Below are positions 36,410-45,092 of a stretch of 64,000 nucleotides of DNA, one piece after another. This DNA comes from Achromobacter seleniivolatilans (GTDB taxonomy: Bacteria; Pseudomonadota; Gammaproteobacteria; Burkholderiales; Burkholderiaceae_B), in NCBI RefSeq assembly GCF_030864005.1, contig NZ_CP132977.1, positions 62,001 through 126,000 of the forward strand. The letters run 5' to 3'. Position numbers and translations under genes: made by a program. The stretch's first letter is position 1; every line of letters starts with the position of its first letter. The notes beneath the pieces were generated by a model that saw only the letters and a program-made list of their open reading frames with translations, had not been told where the DNA came from and did no database searches.

Positions 36410-37186
36410 CTACCCACGCTGCCCCTGGTACGCCGACTGGGCCCGCCCGCCCGTTCGGTGATCTTGTTCCGTGGGATAGTCTTGCGAATCGAAGTGCTCC
36501 GGCAGATCGTCTGCGGAGATCTCGCCAGAGTGCGCAGCCTGATGCGATTCAGCGTGAGACCGGCGGTTGAAAGAGAACTTCAGCCCATGAAGGGCAGCAG
36601 TCATCCATTCACGAGCGGCGGAGTAATCGCGAGACTCCGTTGGCCGCCCGGTGGTGGGATTAATGATGAAGGGAGCGTCAGGACCACGCGTCAGCGGCTC
36701 CTGCCTATCGTCAACTCCCCAATTCGGCTGAAGAATCTTGTGGCCATTCGCGCTGACAGGGACCGCGAGCTCAGGGTCCTTCCGGATGTATGCGTTCCCA
36801 TTGCGGTCCTTGCCCTCGGTTCCCGGCCGAAAGACATAGGCCATGATGCGAATTTCATCGTCCGGCCGGCAGGCAAGTAACTTCGCCACAAGGTGCCCAG
36901 CGGCGAAGCTATAGGCTTCCGGCCCACCCGTGGCAAATTGCAGCGCAGTACCCCGCTCCTCACCATCGTCGGCAAAGTAAAGCGTGCAGGTCTCCATCAT
37001 TTTGTTGCCAACCGCTTTTGTGCGGACATGGACGTGACGGATCTGACCGCCGACACCGTGCACCGGAGAGAAGTCAGTGAAGTCTTTATTCGCCAGTGAC
37101 ATACCCAATGGGGCCTTGGCATTCGCGCCGAAGGTCAGTTGGATATAGTCGGTCGGTCTTCCGGATGTATTCGAAATAATGGCCAT
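36410..37186 (-). CDS. Hypothetical protein paired with exonuclease, 258 aa
   Basis: Residues 1-130 appear beta-rich (DYIQLTFGANAKAPLGMSL, GQIRHVHVRTKAVGNKMME, TCTLYFADDGEERGTALQF, DDEIRIMAYVFRP), consistent with an OB-like fold. The last 60 are hydrophilic and disordered (HFDSQDYPTEQDHR). AGGAG stands before ATG 37186. It lies 30 bp after a YqaJ-type exonuclease. In phages such exonucleases pair with a single-strand annealing or ssDNA-binding protein, so I infer that role, without a motif to prove it. Confidence 0.7.
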   Translation of the reverse strand: MAIISNTSGRPTDYIQLTFGANAKAPLGMSLANKDFTDFSPVHGVGGQIRHVHVRTKAVGNKMMETCTLYFADDGEERGTALQFATGGPEAYSFAAGHLVAKLLACRPDDEIRIMAYVFRPGTEGKDRNGNAYIRKDPELAVPVSANGHKILQPNWGVDDRQEPLTRGPDAPFIINPTTGRPTESRDYSAAREWMTAALHGLKFSFNRRSHAESHQAAHSGEISADDLPEHFDSQDYPTEQDHRTGGRAQSAYQGQRG

Positions 37187-37215
37187 TCGTGGCTCCTGAA
37201 ATTGGATGTTGCCGG

Positions 37216-38619
37216 TTACCCCGCATCGCGATCGACCGGACGGAGGATCGGTGGGGGAGGTTCAGAGCCCTCCAAAGGCTCAGGTAAAAATTCGGGCTGA
37301 TCAGGCCGGGCCTGATCGCGAAACCAGTCCAGATCTTCCAACCAGTCGCCAACCCGCTGTGCAACCCCGGTTGCACTGCGCCAGACCGGCTTTTCGGTGA
37401 TCACCAGGCTCGGATCAACGTTGTGTTCGGACAAGACTTGGTGGACTTTGGCCGGGTCAAGCTTCCGACGCATCACCGAGTTGAGATCGATGCCGGCGGC
37501 CTCTAACACTCGAGCGACCGCATCGGGATCGAGCTCGCTCTTTGCTTTGGCTTTGCCAGGAACTTGGCACTCCGCGATAACCTCGGGCGGCAGATGCTCG
37601 CGGAGGCGCTCATCGTCGATTACCTGTGTAGCGGAGCAACTCATGAGTTCGGGAAAACTCAATCTCTCAGTGCCCAGCCTGTTGTTGCTTAGATCGAGCA
37701 GGCCGTTCAGCGATTGCCTGACAGCGTCAGCCTCGTCGCTTGCCCGCTTTGCCACGCCGCTCAGCAATGCAAGGCGTTGGACCAGTGGTAGGGCCGCTTT
37801 GCGCAGATCGTCCGTGATGGTTCGCTGCTCCTTCACCACGTAACGGGGGATGCGGCCCTGCATTACCTCGCCCCAGTAGTGGTCCCCAGCTTCCCGAATC
37901 GACTCGCAGAGTTCTCGATCAACTGGTAGCGCATTCAAATGAAGTGCGCAGTTCTGATAATCGAACTGCACTAACAGCAGACCATCGACCTCGATGCCCT
38001 GCTCTTCACAGAGGATCGCGCCTTGGTTCAGCTGGGCTGCGTACTGGAAAGAGATATCGTCGGAAGCTTCGACCAAGGACGGCGCCTTGTAGTCGGCGAG
38101 GTAGCGTCCATAAAGCTGATGTCGCTCGCCGCCCACGACCATAGGCACGGGATGCTTAATTCGGCAGAGTTCATCCGGCGAATACCGCATCCATTTCAAG
38201 CCACCTACCGAGTTCTTTAGCCGCTCGAATTCACCTGGCAGTCGTTCCGCGCTGCACTGCGCGTAGAACATCTGCCTGATGACGGGCTCCATGACGGTGC
38301 CGCGGTACGTGCTTTCATTACCTTCGTCCGGCAGCTTCTTAAGCAGTTTTCCGAGTGCCCAGTCATGTGCAGAGAACTCGAAATCCGCACGAATATTCCA
38401 ACGATTTCGGACCAAGCCTCCAATCTCGCTACCACCGATGCCCGAGGCGCGGCGCATATGCCACATGGCCTCCTTCGGACGCACGTGCGCCATGTATTCG
38501 ATCCACTCACCAGCCTCTCGGCTGTCGATGGCGCCACGCTGCGGCAGAGAGTCGCAAACGGCCCAAAGTTCGCGCTTCAACGCATCGGCGGCATCTGAAT
38601 TTTCGAAGCTGGTAGGCAT
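37216..38619 (-). CDS. YqaJ-type viral recombinase exonuclease, 467 aa
   Basis: PD-(D/E)xK nuclease of the YqaJ/lambda-exo family: RRASGIGGSEIGGLVRN (N-terminal nucleotide-contact motif), STYRGTVMEPVIRQMF, RYLADYKAPSLVEAS (the D...xK catalytic core), then FQYAAQLNQGAIL. The C-terminal 200 residues are helical and may hold a clamp or partner contact. It digests one strand from duplex ends to make recombinogenic ssDNA. It is first in a two-gene operon below operator copy E and ended by the terminator at 36338. Confidence 0.85.
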   Translation of the reverse strand: MPTSFENSDAADALKRELWAVCDSLPQRGAIDSREAGEWIEYMAHVRPKEAMWHMRRASGIGGSEIGGLVRNRWNIRADFEFSAHDWALGKLLKKLPDEGNESTYRGTVMEPVIRQMFYAQCSAERLPGEFERLKNSVGGLKWMRYSPDELCRIKHPVPMVVGGERHQLYGRYLADYKAPSLVEASDDISFQYAAQLNQGAILCEEQGIEVDGLLLVQFDYQNCALHLNALPVDRELCESIREAGDHYWGEVMQGRIPRYVVKEQRTITDDLRKAALPLVQRLALLSGVAKRASDEADAVRQSLNGLLDLSNNRLGTERLSFPELMSCSATQVIDDERLREHLPPEVIAECQVPGKAKAKSELDPDAVARVLEAAGIDLNSVMRRKLDPAKVHQVLSEHNVDPSLVITEKPVWRSATGVAQRVGDWLEDLDWFRDQARPDQPEFLPEPLEGSEPPPPILRPVDRDAG

Positions 38620-38670
38620 GTGGCAGGTCGTGCTCTGGGAACCGGAAGCCGCACAATCGGCTAATATCTG

Positions 38671-38696
38671 AAATGAATTCTAATGCCAATTCATAC
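38671..38696. promoter_or_regulatory. 26-bp palindromic operator, copy E (exonuclease operon)
   Basis: AAATGAAT-N10-ATTCATAC, 51 bp upstream of the exonuclease start, in the gap to the divergent small genes. Confidence 0.8.
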
Positions 38697-38870
38697 TATA
38701 AGCGGCGGCCACGGGATGCGTGGCGCAGCGCGCGCAGACCAAGGAGCCCCCTTTTGTTCTTAGGCAATCACGCCCAGGCCGCGGACGAAATCGCCCCCCC
38801 GTCGGACTCCGTTTCTTCGGAGTCTCTGCAGCTTGGCGAAGGGCCGAGCTCAATGGGTGAAAACCGATGA
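38673..38870 (+). CDS. Possible small protein, 65 aa
   Basis: An open frame whose stop overlaps the start of the next gene (ATGA), hinting at coupling. Its first ATG lies inside operator copy E and has no ribosome binding site, so the true start may be later or the frame not real. Basic N-terminus, acidic/Ser-rich end. Confidence 0.3.
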   Translation: MNSNANSYYKRRPRDAWRSARRPRSPLLFLGNHAQAADEIAPPSDSVSSESLQLGEGPSSMGENR

Positions 38871-39187
38871 GCGCCGGCCTACTTCAAGAAGAAGCGTCGC
38901 TACGATCCAGGGTGGCACAGTTGGAATCGGAAATATCACGCCTGCGCCGAACCCTTGACCGGGCAGGAATCTCACCGGACATCTCCGCGCATCAAATTTC
39001 CGAACTGATGCCCAAGCACGAGCACATTGCCATCGTCCAAGAACTCAAGCGAGCACTTAGGAAGGTCAGCGACGAACTCACGCGCGAGCGCGCCCGCAAT
39101 CAAAGCCCCAACGAGCATCAGAGCGACTCCGCTTCAACGGACGAAGACTCTGACTGTTCGGTGGATGAAGCCCACGCAAAGAGTTAA
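38867..39187 (+). CDS. Coiled-coil hypothetical protein, 106 aa
   Basis: Residues 5-35 form a clear coiled coil (LRSRVAQLESEISRLRRTLDR) and 50-75 a second helix. The C-terminus is acidic and disordered (STDEDSDCSVDE). No family recognised. It precedes the next gene by 19 bp. Confidence 0.6.
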   Translation: MSAGLLQEEASLRSRVAQLESEISRLRRTLDRAGISPDISAHQISELMPKHEHIAIVQELKRALRKVSDELTRERARNQSPNEHQSDSASTDEDSDCSVDEAHAKS

Positions 39188-39206
39188 CGCCCCCCTGGAG
39201 CCCACG

Positions 39207-39671
39207 ATGACAGCACCGAAAGATGGATACACTCCCGGCAGTTTCAGAGAACTAAGCGCATGGGTTGGCGCCGCCGGCGCTCCTGCCCAGGTAGAGGTCA
39301 CGTTCGACGGCCAGGGGCGACGAGAGAGCGATGCTATCGTTCGGGTGGACGTCACCCGAGCACTTCTCACGGCATGGGCGAAACTTGCCTATGGAATGGA
39401 GACCTTGGGTTTGCGCTATGCAGAATCGCGTCGTGACACTGGCCTTTCAGAGCCGGGAGGCGTCCTAGTGTTGGCCCGCGATGAACACAATGGGGGCCTG
39501 CTCATCGGCTGGGAGACAGCACAGGGCATCCAAGTGGCTTCTACCCCTGTTACCCAAGTCCTCCAAGGCATTGCAGACGCATGCCACGGACAGATCTCGG
39601 CAATCCGGTTGCAGGCAGGGTCGGAGCGCACAGCGCCGACCGCGCTCAACAGAGATCGCCCTCAAGGTTAG
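39207..39671 (+). CDS. Hypothetical protein, 154 aa
   Basis: ATG 39207 follows TGGAG by 6 bases. Mixed alpha/beta composition (PAQVEVTFDGQGRRESDAIV, GGVLVLARDEHNGGLLIGW); no motif recognised. Its end overlaps the convergent minus-strand gene at 39668 by four bases, so no terminator fits between. Confidence 0.65.
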   Translation: MTAPKDGYTPGSFRELSAWVGAAGAPAQVEVTFDGQGRRESDAIVRVDVTRALLTAWAKLAYGMETLGLRYAESRRDTGLSEPGGVLVLARDEHNGGLLIGWETAQGIQVASTPVTQVLQGIADACHGQISAIRLQAGSERTAPTALNRDRPQG

Positions 39672-40630
39672 CTTCGGATCCCGACCGACGCAGTGACCGC
39701 GCGCAAAGCCGCATTCAAATCCGGAACGCCCATTTCGCCGGCAAAGAATACTATCGGCCGCATCCCCGCCATCAACACCACCTCAAGGTCGTTGTTCGTG
39801 CAGCGCTCGAGGTGGCTGCGCAGCATATCGTGGAAGACTGACGCCGACACTCGCCCTCCCGCCCGTTGATGGCGACAGTGTTCTTCGGCCAGCAATCGGG
39901 CGCCGACCTGCCCCTCAACGGACCTGGCCGTTTCGTCTAATCTAACCAGCCCGCCAGCCCGACTGACCGGCACCAATAGGGCCGCCCTCGAGAATTGCGC
40001 CATCGACCAGGTGGTGCTGGGCCGATTGCAGATCGCCGTGATTGCTGCCTCGCCAGCGGTCCGAAGCAAATCTTCACCGCACGCCGCCGTAGCCCAGTCG
40101 CTGCCGTTGACTCGAATCGATGCCTCAAACACCCAGCGGCTCTGCCGCTCAAACTGAGTCCAAGCCAGCTCTCCAATCGAACCAGCGTCTGAATGAGCAG
40201 CTTCGAGCGCTGCCGCACCACGAACGCACCGCTCCAGGACCAGTAGGCCTGCAAGACGCTCATCAGCTGCGACCAGCTTGCGCTGCCGAGCGGCTCCGTC
40301 TAGCAATCCCTTCGCCCAGTCCACGCCCTGAGTCAGGCTAGGAATCGACGTGACCAGTGACCGTCCCGCAAAGCGGGCCCGGTAGCGGCTCTGGTTCGCC
40401 TCCCCATTACGCCACGCCGCCGCATGCTGTGTAAGCACGTCCACCGCAGTCGCAAGCTGCGGCCGCGCGGACTGATGCATCGCCGCGGAGAACGCCGCGG
40501 CCGCCACGTCGCGTAGGAGTTTAGCCGTAGCGCTGAAGTACGGCGCATAAGACACATCCATCGCGGCGCCCCTGCCCCTGTTGTCGAGATGATGCGATTC
40601 ACGCTCCGGGCCCGGATCATGTTGCGGCAT
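39668..40630 (-). CDS. Hypothetical protein downstream of trbC, 320 aa
   Basis: Soluble and Ala/Arg-rich, mostly helical, with no signal peptide and no recognised domain. Its ATG overlaps the trbC stop by one base (TGATG), so it is the last gene of the trb operon. In R64 the gene next to trbC is the relaxase nikB, but this protein has no relaxase HUH or Tyr motif I can see. Confidence 0.7.
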   Translation of the reverse strand: MPQHDPGPERESHHLDNRGRGAAMDVSYAPYFSATAKLLRDVAAAAFSAAMHQSARPQLATAVDVLTQHAAAWRNGEANQSRYRARFAGRSLVTSIPSLTQGVDWAKGLLDGAARQRKLVAADERLAGLLVLERCVRGAAALEAAHSDAGSIGELAWTQFERQSRWVFEASIRVNGSDWATAACGEDLLRTAGEAAITAICNRPSTTWSMAQFSRAALLVPVSRAGGLVRLDETARSVEGQVGARLLAEEHCRHQRAGGRVSASVFHDMLRSHLERCTNNDLEVVLMAGMRPIVFFAGEMGVPDLNAALRAVTASVGIRS

Positions 40631-43506
40631 CAAGATGTGATATCCAGCTTGTCGGAAGTGGAGTGAGAACGCTGTGCCCCCGGAGCTGCCTGCCGCTCCA
40701 GGTTGTCGAAGAAGTCATCCACATCTTCCAACGAAATCCGCTCACGGGCCACTGTGTCGGGAGTCGTGACAACGGACACAACCTTCTGCATCGTGTGGGC
40801 ACCAAGCTCCGGCTCCGGATTGCCTAGAACTTCCTCGACGCGGGCCAGACCGTCCAGCGAATCTTGATCAACGCCGACCACAGTGCCATCGTCACTCCGT
40901 GGGGTCAAAAGCATGTTGTGTGCCTGCATCAGCGAATCCGCGATGAATGCAGCATCATCCGCGCTCGGAACCGAATCTTGGTCGAGTTCCGGGATTGCGT
41001 TGTATTCGTCGTCTAGTGGCACCATGTCCCACACGCTGGCGCCCATCGGCGCGGCGAGATCCAGGGCGCTGGGCGCGGCCGGCAATGCAGGCGCGATGCT
41101 CAGCGGCGCTGGCACTTCGGCGGCCGCTATCGCCGCGAGTCCGCCCAGGGGACCAAGCACCGAATGGCCGGCCTTGCGGATCAATGCCATCGGATCAGGA
41201 GCTGCGTACGGATCTTCCTCAGTGGGCCCTGCGAGATCGACCGCACGATCAGGATGGGCAGCAAACACAGCGGCTCTCGCTCCCATTTCCCCGCCCGCCC
41301 CGCGCTGCTTCGATGCGCCCTCTTTCGGAGGGGCTGTAGTCTCAGGAGCAAAGGCAGACCAGTCACGAGGAAGCGCATTTGAGAGCCCTAGCGCGGAGCA
41401 GGCTGCCTGGTAAAGGAGTACACCGCGCTCGATTCCCACGACCGTTCCAGGCACTCTCGAAGCGGCCTGCGATATCGCCTCGACCATAGCCACGCGGGTG
41501 ACCTCACCGCGGGGGCTCTCTTCGCCACGCAAGATCCTCAGAAGCCGCACCCCTCCGTCAAAGTCGCTTTCCACTTTCGCAGAGGGAACAGGCATGCCTA
41601 TCGCCCGTATGATGTCTCGAGTCGGCCGATGCACCTGCAGAAAGCGATTTACATAGAAGCTCTGATTGTTCAGCTTCTTCAGCCAGTCGCCCACGTAGAA
41701 CGTTCGAATGCGACGAAGGATGCCGTTGGAAATCAGAACAGCCTGGCCCTCCGTCATCTTGTTCATTTCTTCGAACGGAACTCGGTCGACCTGCTGCACC
41801 GTGAGATCGCGGTTCTTCCGCCAACCGACCTCTCCACGCTCAAATCCACCGACTACGGCAACCCAGGCTTTTCCGATAAATGCTGCTGCCAACTCGTAGG
41901 TCTTTTTCGCGTCGTCGATCTTCTGGAAGATCTTATTGACGGTGTTTCCCAGCATTGCCCCAGCCTCTGCGGCGCGAGAGCCTTCCGACAGCTTTTCCGT
42001 ATCTTGAGCCAGGGCAAGCATCGAAATTCCGAGGGATCTCGCCTGGGCAAACATCACTGCGATGCCATCGGAAAAATAATATCCGAGCTCGTCTAGTGCC
42101 GCTGGAAATGGATACGGCGCATTGGTTGCTTTCGAGCCGACCAGCTTCTCGTACGAACCTTCAAGGCCTGCCCCCAGGTTCTTCGCCATCATCACCCTCA
42201 AGCAGGCGATAGCCAACTTTCCCAAGTTTTCCGCCTCTTGTGACGACTTTTCAAGAGAGGGAATCAACATGAAAAGGACGCGGTTGTGCAGGGCCACGTC
42301 GACCATGTCGATCTCTGGGAATGTCTTGCTGAAGATGTGGCTATAGGTTTTGTCGAGCAGATTGAGCACGGGCATCAGCTGATTGATGCGATACGAGTGC
42401 TGCTCGAATGCAATGTTTTCTTGCTCAAGCGAGGCATCAGCCGACGCCCCGCCAGCCTTGGCAGGTCCTCGCGCCCCCGCAGGAGCCGTCGCCTCCTGCG
42501 CTCCTGGAGCCGCCGCTTGTCCACGGCCATTCTTCTTGAGCAGTCGGTCCACGCGATAGCCAGGACAACCTGAATCCAGGTAGTTCTTGATCCCCACGAA
42601 CCCGTACGACCATTGGCCCCGATTCTTCTGAGCTTCGTCATAGCCCTCGAGATACAGCTCCTCGAACTTCGGCAGCGACAAATACTCGATTAGCGTTGAT
42701 ACCGAGATCGTCATCCCTTGCGTGTCGCGCTTGTAGAACAGAGCAACGACAAGCACCCGCCAAACGTTAATGGCCTTCTCTTGCCACGACTTTCCATCAC
42801 CTTCCGCCTTGTGCAGAAGGTTGATTCCCATCTGAGTCCCTGTGTCCGCATCAACGTCGTAGAAAGGCGCAAGGCCGTTCCCGATCTTCGTGCGTGAACG
42901 AGCGACCTGTTGAGGACTGCGCCCCCCAAGTAGGAAATTCAAGTAGAGGACTGAATGATCGCGACCAAAAGCCTTACACATCGTGTGGCCATCGGTGGGC
43001 AACTTATTGTCTGCCTTGCCGTCCGCAACGAAGAAGCCGCTTCCCCAACAAAGGGCATTGAACATGATCCCTTTCAACGTCTCGGTCTTTCCGCTGCCCG
43101 TTGAGCCAAAGATCGCCCAGTGCCGGCGGAGGCCGTCGTCTCCGATCCAGGCCTGCTCGAAGTCCTCGTAGGGCGAGCTGGATCGAACCGACCCAATCAG
43201 CGCGATCCCGTCGCCCTGCTTTCCCGTCACAGGATCGTAGAACGGCTTGCCATCAACGTGGCCAGGGTATCGGTACGGCAGTTTTTTCCGTAGCGTAGCC
43301 ACGAAAAAATGCACGAAGAGGTACACCAGGAAGACGGCTGGCGCCGCCACTGGCACCAGGTTCATGACGCAGACAGTACCCGCCAGCATCATCCCAAAGT
43401 TGAATGGATTGGACAGCCATTCGAGCGCCTTATCAGACGACGGGCGGACGTCCACCACACGTCTATGAATCGGAATTTCGTGCCGCGTTTCGACCTGGTG
43501 GCTCAC
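40630..43506 (-). CDS. trbC: TrbC/DotL-like type IV coupling protein (ATPase), 958 aa
   Basis: Membrane pair at residues about 36-70, then a VirD4/FtsK-type ATPase: Walker A IFGSTGSGKTET (134-141), Walker B AALDELGYY (about 470), and ALAQDTEKL (motif III-like) after it. A Pro/Ala-rich insert at 333-362 interrupts the ATPase domain. The C-terminal 280 residues are acidic and disordered, as expected for the substrate/adaptor-docking tail of DotL. I chose GTG 43506, which overlaps the previous stop (GTGA) and has GGAAGGGGG upstream. It brings the relaxosome to the channel. Confidence 0.9.
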   Translation of the reverse strand: MSHQVETRHEIPIHRRVVDVRPSSDKALEWLSNPFNFGMMLAGTVCVMNLVPVAAPAVFLVYLFVHFFVATLRKKLPYRYPGHVDGKPFYDPVTGKQGDGIALIGSVRSSSPYEDFEQAWIGDDGLRRHWAIFGSTGSGKTETLKGIMFNALCWGSGFFVADGKADNKLPTDGHTMCKAFGRDHSVLYLNFLLGGRSPQQVARSRTKIGNGLAPFYDVDADTGTQMGINLLHKAEGDGKSWQEKAINVWRVLVVALFYKRDTQGMTISVSTLIEYLSLPKFEELYLEGYDEAQKNRGQWSYGFVGIKNYLDSGCPGYRVDRLLKKNGRGQAAAPGAQEATAPAGARGPAKAGGASADASLEQENIAFEQHSYRINQLMPVLNLLDKTYSHIFSKTFPEIDMVDVALHNRVLFMLIPSLEKSSQEAENLGKLAIACLRVMMAKNLGAGLEGSYEKLVGSKATNAPYPFPAALDELGYYFSDGIAVMFAQARSLGISMLALAQDTEKLSEGSRAAEAGAMLGNTVNKIFQKIDDAKKTYELAAAFIGKAWVAVVGGFERGEVGWRKNRDLTVQQVDRVPFEEMNKMTEGQAVLISNGILRRIRTFYVGDWLKKLNNQSFYVNRFLQVHRPTRDIIRAIGMPVPSAKVESDFDGGVRLLRILRGEESPRGEVTRVAMVEAISQAASRVPGTVVGIERGVLLYQAACSALGLSNALPRDWSAFAPETTAPPKEGASKQRGAGGEMGARAAVFAAHPDRAVDLAGPTEEDPYAAPDPMALIRKAGHSVLGPLGGLAAIAAAEVPAPLSIAPALPAAPSALDLAAPMGASVWDMVPLDDEYNAIPELDQDSVPSADDAAFIADSLMQAHNMLLTPRSDDGTVVGVDQDSLDGLARVEEVLGNPEPELGAHTMQKVVSVVTTPDTVARERISLEDVDDFFDNLERQAAPGAQRSHSTSDKLDITS

Positions 43507-44102
43507 GTAAGTGCCCCCTTCCCGCCATTGTGAACAGCCCTCACGTCGCCCCGAATGGCTTGATACGTGACCCCTAAGGCACCTAGCCACCCTACCGCCA
43601 GGGCCGCGCGCACACCTTCCGACTCCACCAACCCGCCAATCTTCTCAAGATCGAGGCAAGCCGGCCCTTTCCGCCGGCGCGCTGGTCCAAACGATATTTT
43701 GGGCGTCAGGGTCCAGTCGGCAACTATCTTGCAGCAGCCCCCCGCCAACCAACCAGCCACGGCTGTGTCACCGGCGCGCACGGCGCGCGAAGGAGGAACT
43801 TGGCGCAGCTCGATCAAGACGTCTGCGACCGCAGCCTCCATTGCACGCAATGGTCCGACCATGCCCGCCAGCGCTTCTACCAGGTCAGTCATCGCATTCG
43901 CTTTAATTCGGGCCTGCACCAAGCGCTCAGCCACCGCTTCAACGCTAAGGCCTACGGTGGCAGGGATTGACATGACCGCCTGCCTGTCACCTCGAACCAG
44001 TGTCGCGACGACCTGATCCAACTTCGCCTTGCGCGTAATCGAGGCGATGTTGGCTTCGACCCAACCACGCTCTATTCCCCGGAGCATTTCACGCATGGTC
44101 AC
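43503..44102 (-). CDS. Hypothetical protein between trbB and trbC, 199 aa
   Basis: Helical, Ala/Val-rich, with two Gly/Ala-rich segments near the end (AVAGWLAGGCCKIVADW, ALAVGWLGALGVTYQ) that could be membrane-associated. Start and stop both overlap neighbours by GTGA (starting GTG 44102; ATG 44096 is an alternative). Not recognised; R64 has no extra gene known to me at this place. Confidence 0.65.
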   Translation of the reverse strand: MTMREMLRGIERGWVEANIASITRKAKLDQVVATLVRGDRQAVMSIPATVGLSVEAVAERLVQARIKANAMTDLVEALAGMVGPLRAMEAAVADVLIELRQVPPSRAVRAGDTAVAGWLAGGCCKIVADWTLTPKISFGPARRRKGPACLDLEKIGGLVESEGVRAALAVGWLGALGVTYQAIRGDVRAVHNGGKGALT

Positions 44103-45082
44103 TCTGCTTCAGGAAATTGCAACCAGGTGCGCAGTTCGGTCGTTTCGTTGATAGGTCCGCTGAGCCTGCCACCTGCCGAAACCAGCGTAGGAGTTTTCTT
44201 GAACCCCAACTTCGAGAAGAGCGTCAGGGTTAGAAAAGCCTTCTTCTTGCTTGCAGGCGACGCCGGGTACTGGGAAACAACCTCGCGCGCGCGAGTTTCG
44301 TCGAAGGCGGGGTCCATGAAGGATTGCCACAGTCTGCCCGCGGCGTGTCCGTTCCGGTCGACTGCTTCGAAATAGCTTGCGATCAGCTCCGCGGAGAGTT
44401 GACCGCGCACCCCGACGGGAATGATCACGGGACGCTGGGCTACAGGCAATGCGTCGATTGCTGGCTGCATTGCGTGGCAATAGGGGCACAGCGGGTCAGC
44501 GAACACGAACCACGATTCAGTTGAAGCCGGTGTTCCCAACGGAATACCGACCGCGGCGCCGATCGTCTGGATTGTCTTCAGCTCATCGGCGTTCAGCTGG
44601 GGCTCGCCCGCAGGTGCGCTCTCGTTCAGAGTCATCAGCGCGGATGCGGACGTCTGCTCCGGCTGATATGTGCTGCTAGCAATTGCACGCTCACCCGCAA
44701 TGAGTGTCGGCGGTCGATTCGAGGGCGTGATCAGCGCGAAGGCGAGGATGCCGGCGACAAAGGCGCCGGCAGTCCGCCACCATGACGCGGGGGTAGCGGC
44801 GCGGTTGATGAAATTCCGACGTACCCAGGCCTGCGCAAAGCGATCGGCACGCCGCACCGAACGATAGGATCTGCCGATCTGCGTCCTTTCGGTCTGTGCA
44901 TCGCGGGGCGCTACATAAAAGCGATACTCCTCACCTTCTTGTACCACCTCCGCGCAAATCTTCGAGAAGCCTTCTTGGCTCCGAATTTCGGCTCGATAGG
45001 GAGAAGTTTTGAGTTGCTCATGAACAAGATAGCCCGGCCATTGAGAGACGGACAATGTCCAGGCGGTTTGGGGTGCGGTCAT
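44099..45082 (-). CDS. trbB: TrbB-like DsbC/thioredoxin-fold protein, 327 aa
   Basis: A cytoplasmic N-terminal part of about 100 residues, one membrane span (about 104-119, AGAFVAGILAFALITP), then a periplasmic thioredoxin-fold domain with FADPLCPYCHAM (CPYC at 199-202) and the cis-Pro segment KKTPTLV. In R64 TrbB is a disulfide isomerase needed for transfer, between trbA and trbC as here. ATG 45082 lies 10 bp after the trbA stop, with TAGGAA before it. Confidence 0.85.
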   Translation of the reverse strand: MTAPQTAWTLSVSQWPGYLVHEQLKTSPYRAEIRSQEGFSKICAEVVQEGEEYRFYVAPRDAQTERTQIGRSYRSVRRADRFAQAWVRRNFINRAATPASWWRTAGAFVAGILAFALITPSNRPPTLIAGERAIASSTYQPEQTSASALMTLNESAPAGEPQLNADELKTIQTIGAAVGIPLGTPASTESWFVFADPLCPYCHAMQPAIDALPVAQRPVIIPVGVRGQLSAELIASYFEAVDRNGHAAGRLWQSFMDPAFDETRAREVVSQYPASPASKKKAFLTLTLFSKLGFKKTPTLVSAGGRLSGPINETTELRTWLQFPEAE

Positions 45083-45092
45083 AACTATGTTC

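Noticed and set aside
39668..40630. NikB-like relaxase
   Set aside because: The position after trbC would fit IncI plasmids, but the protein lacks the catalytic Tyr region and the HUH metal motif.
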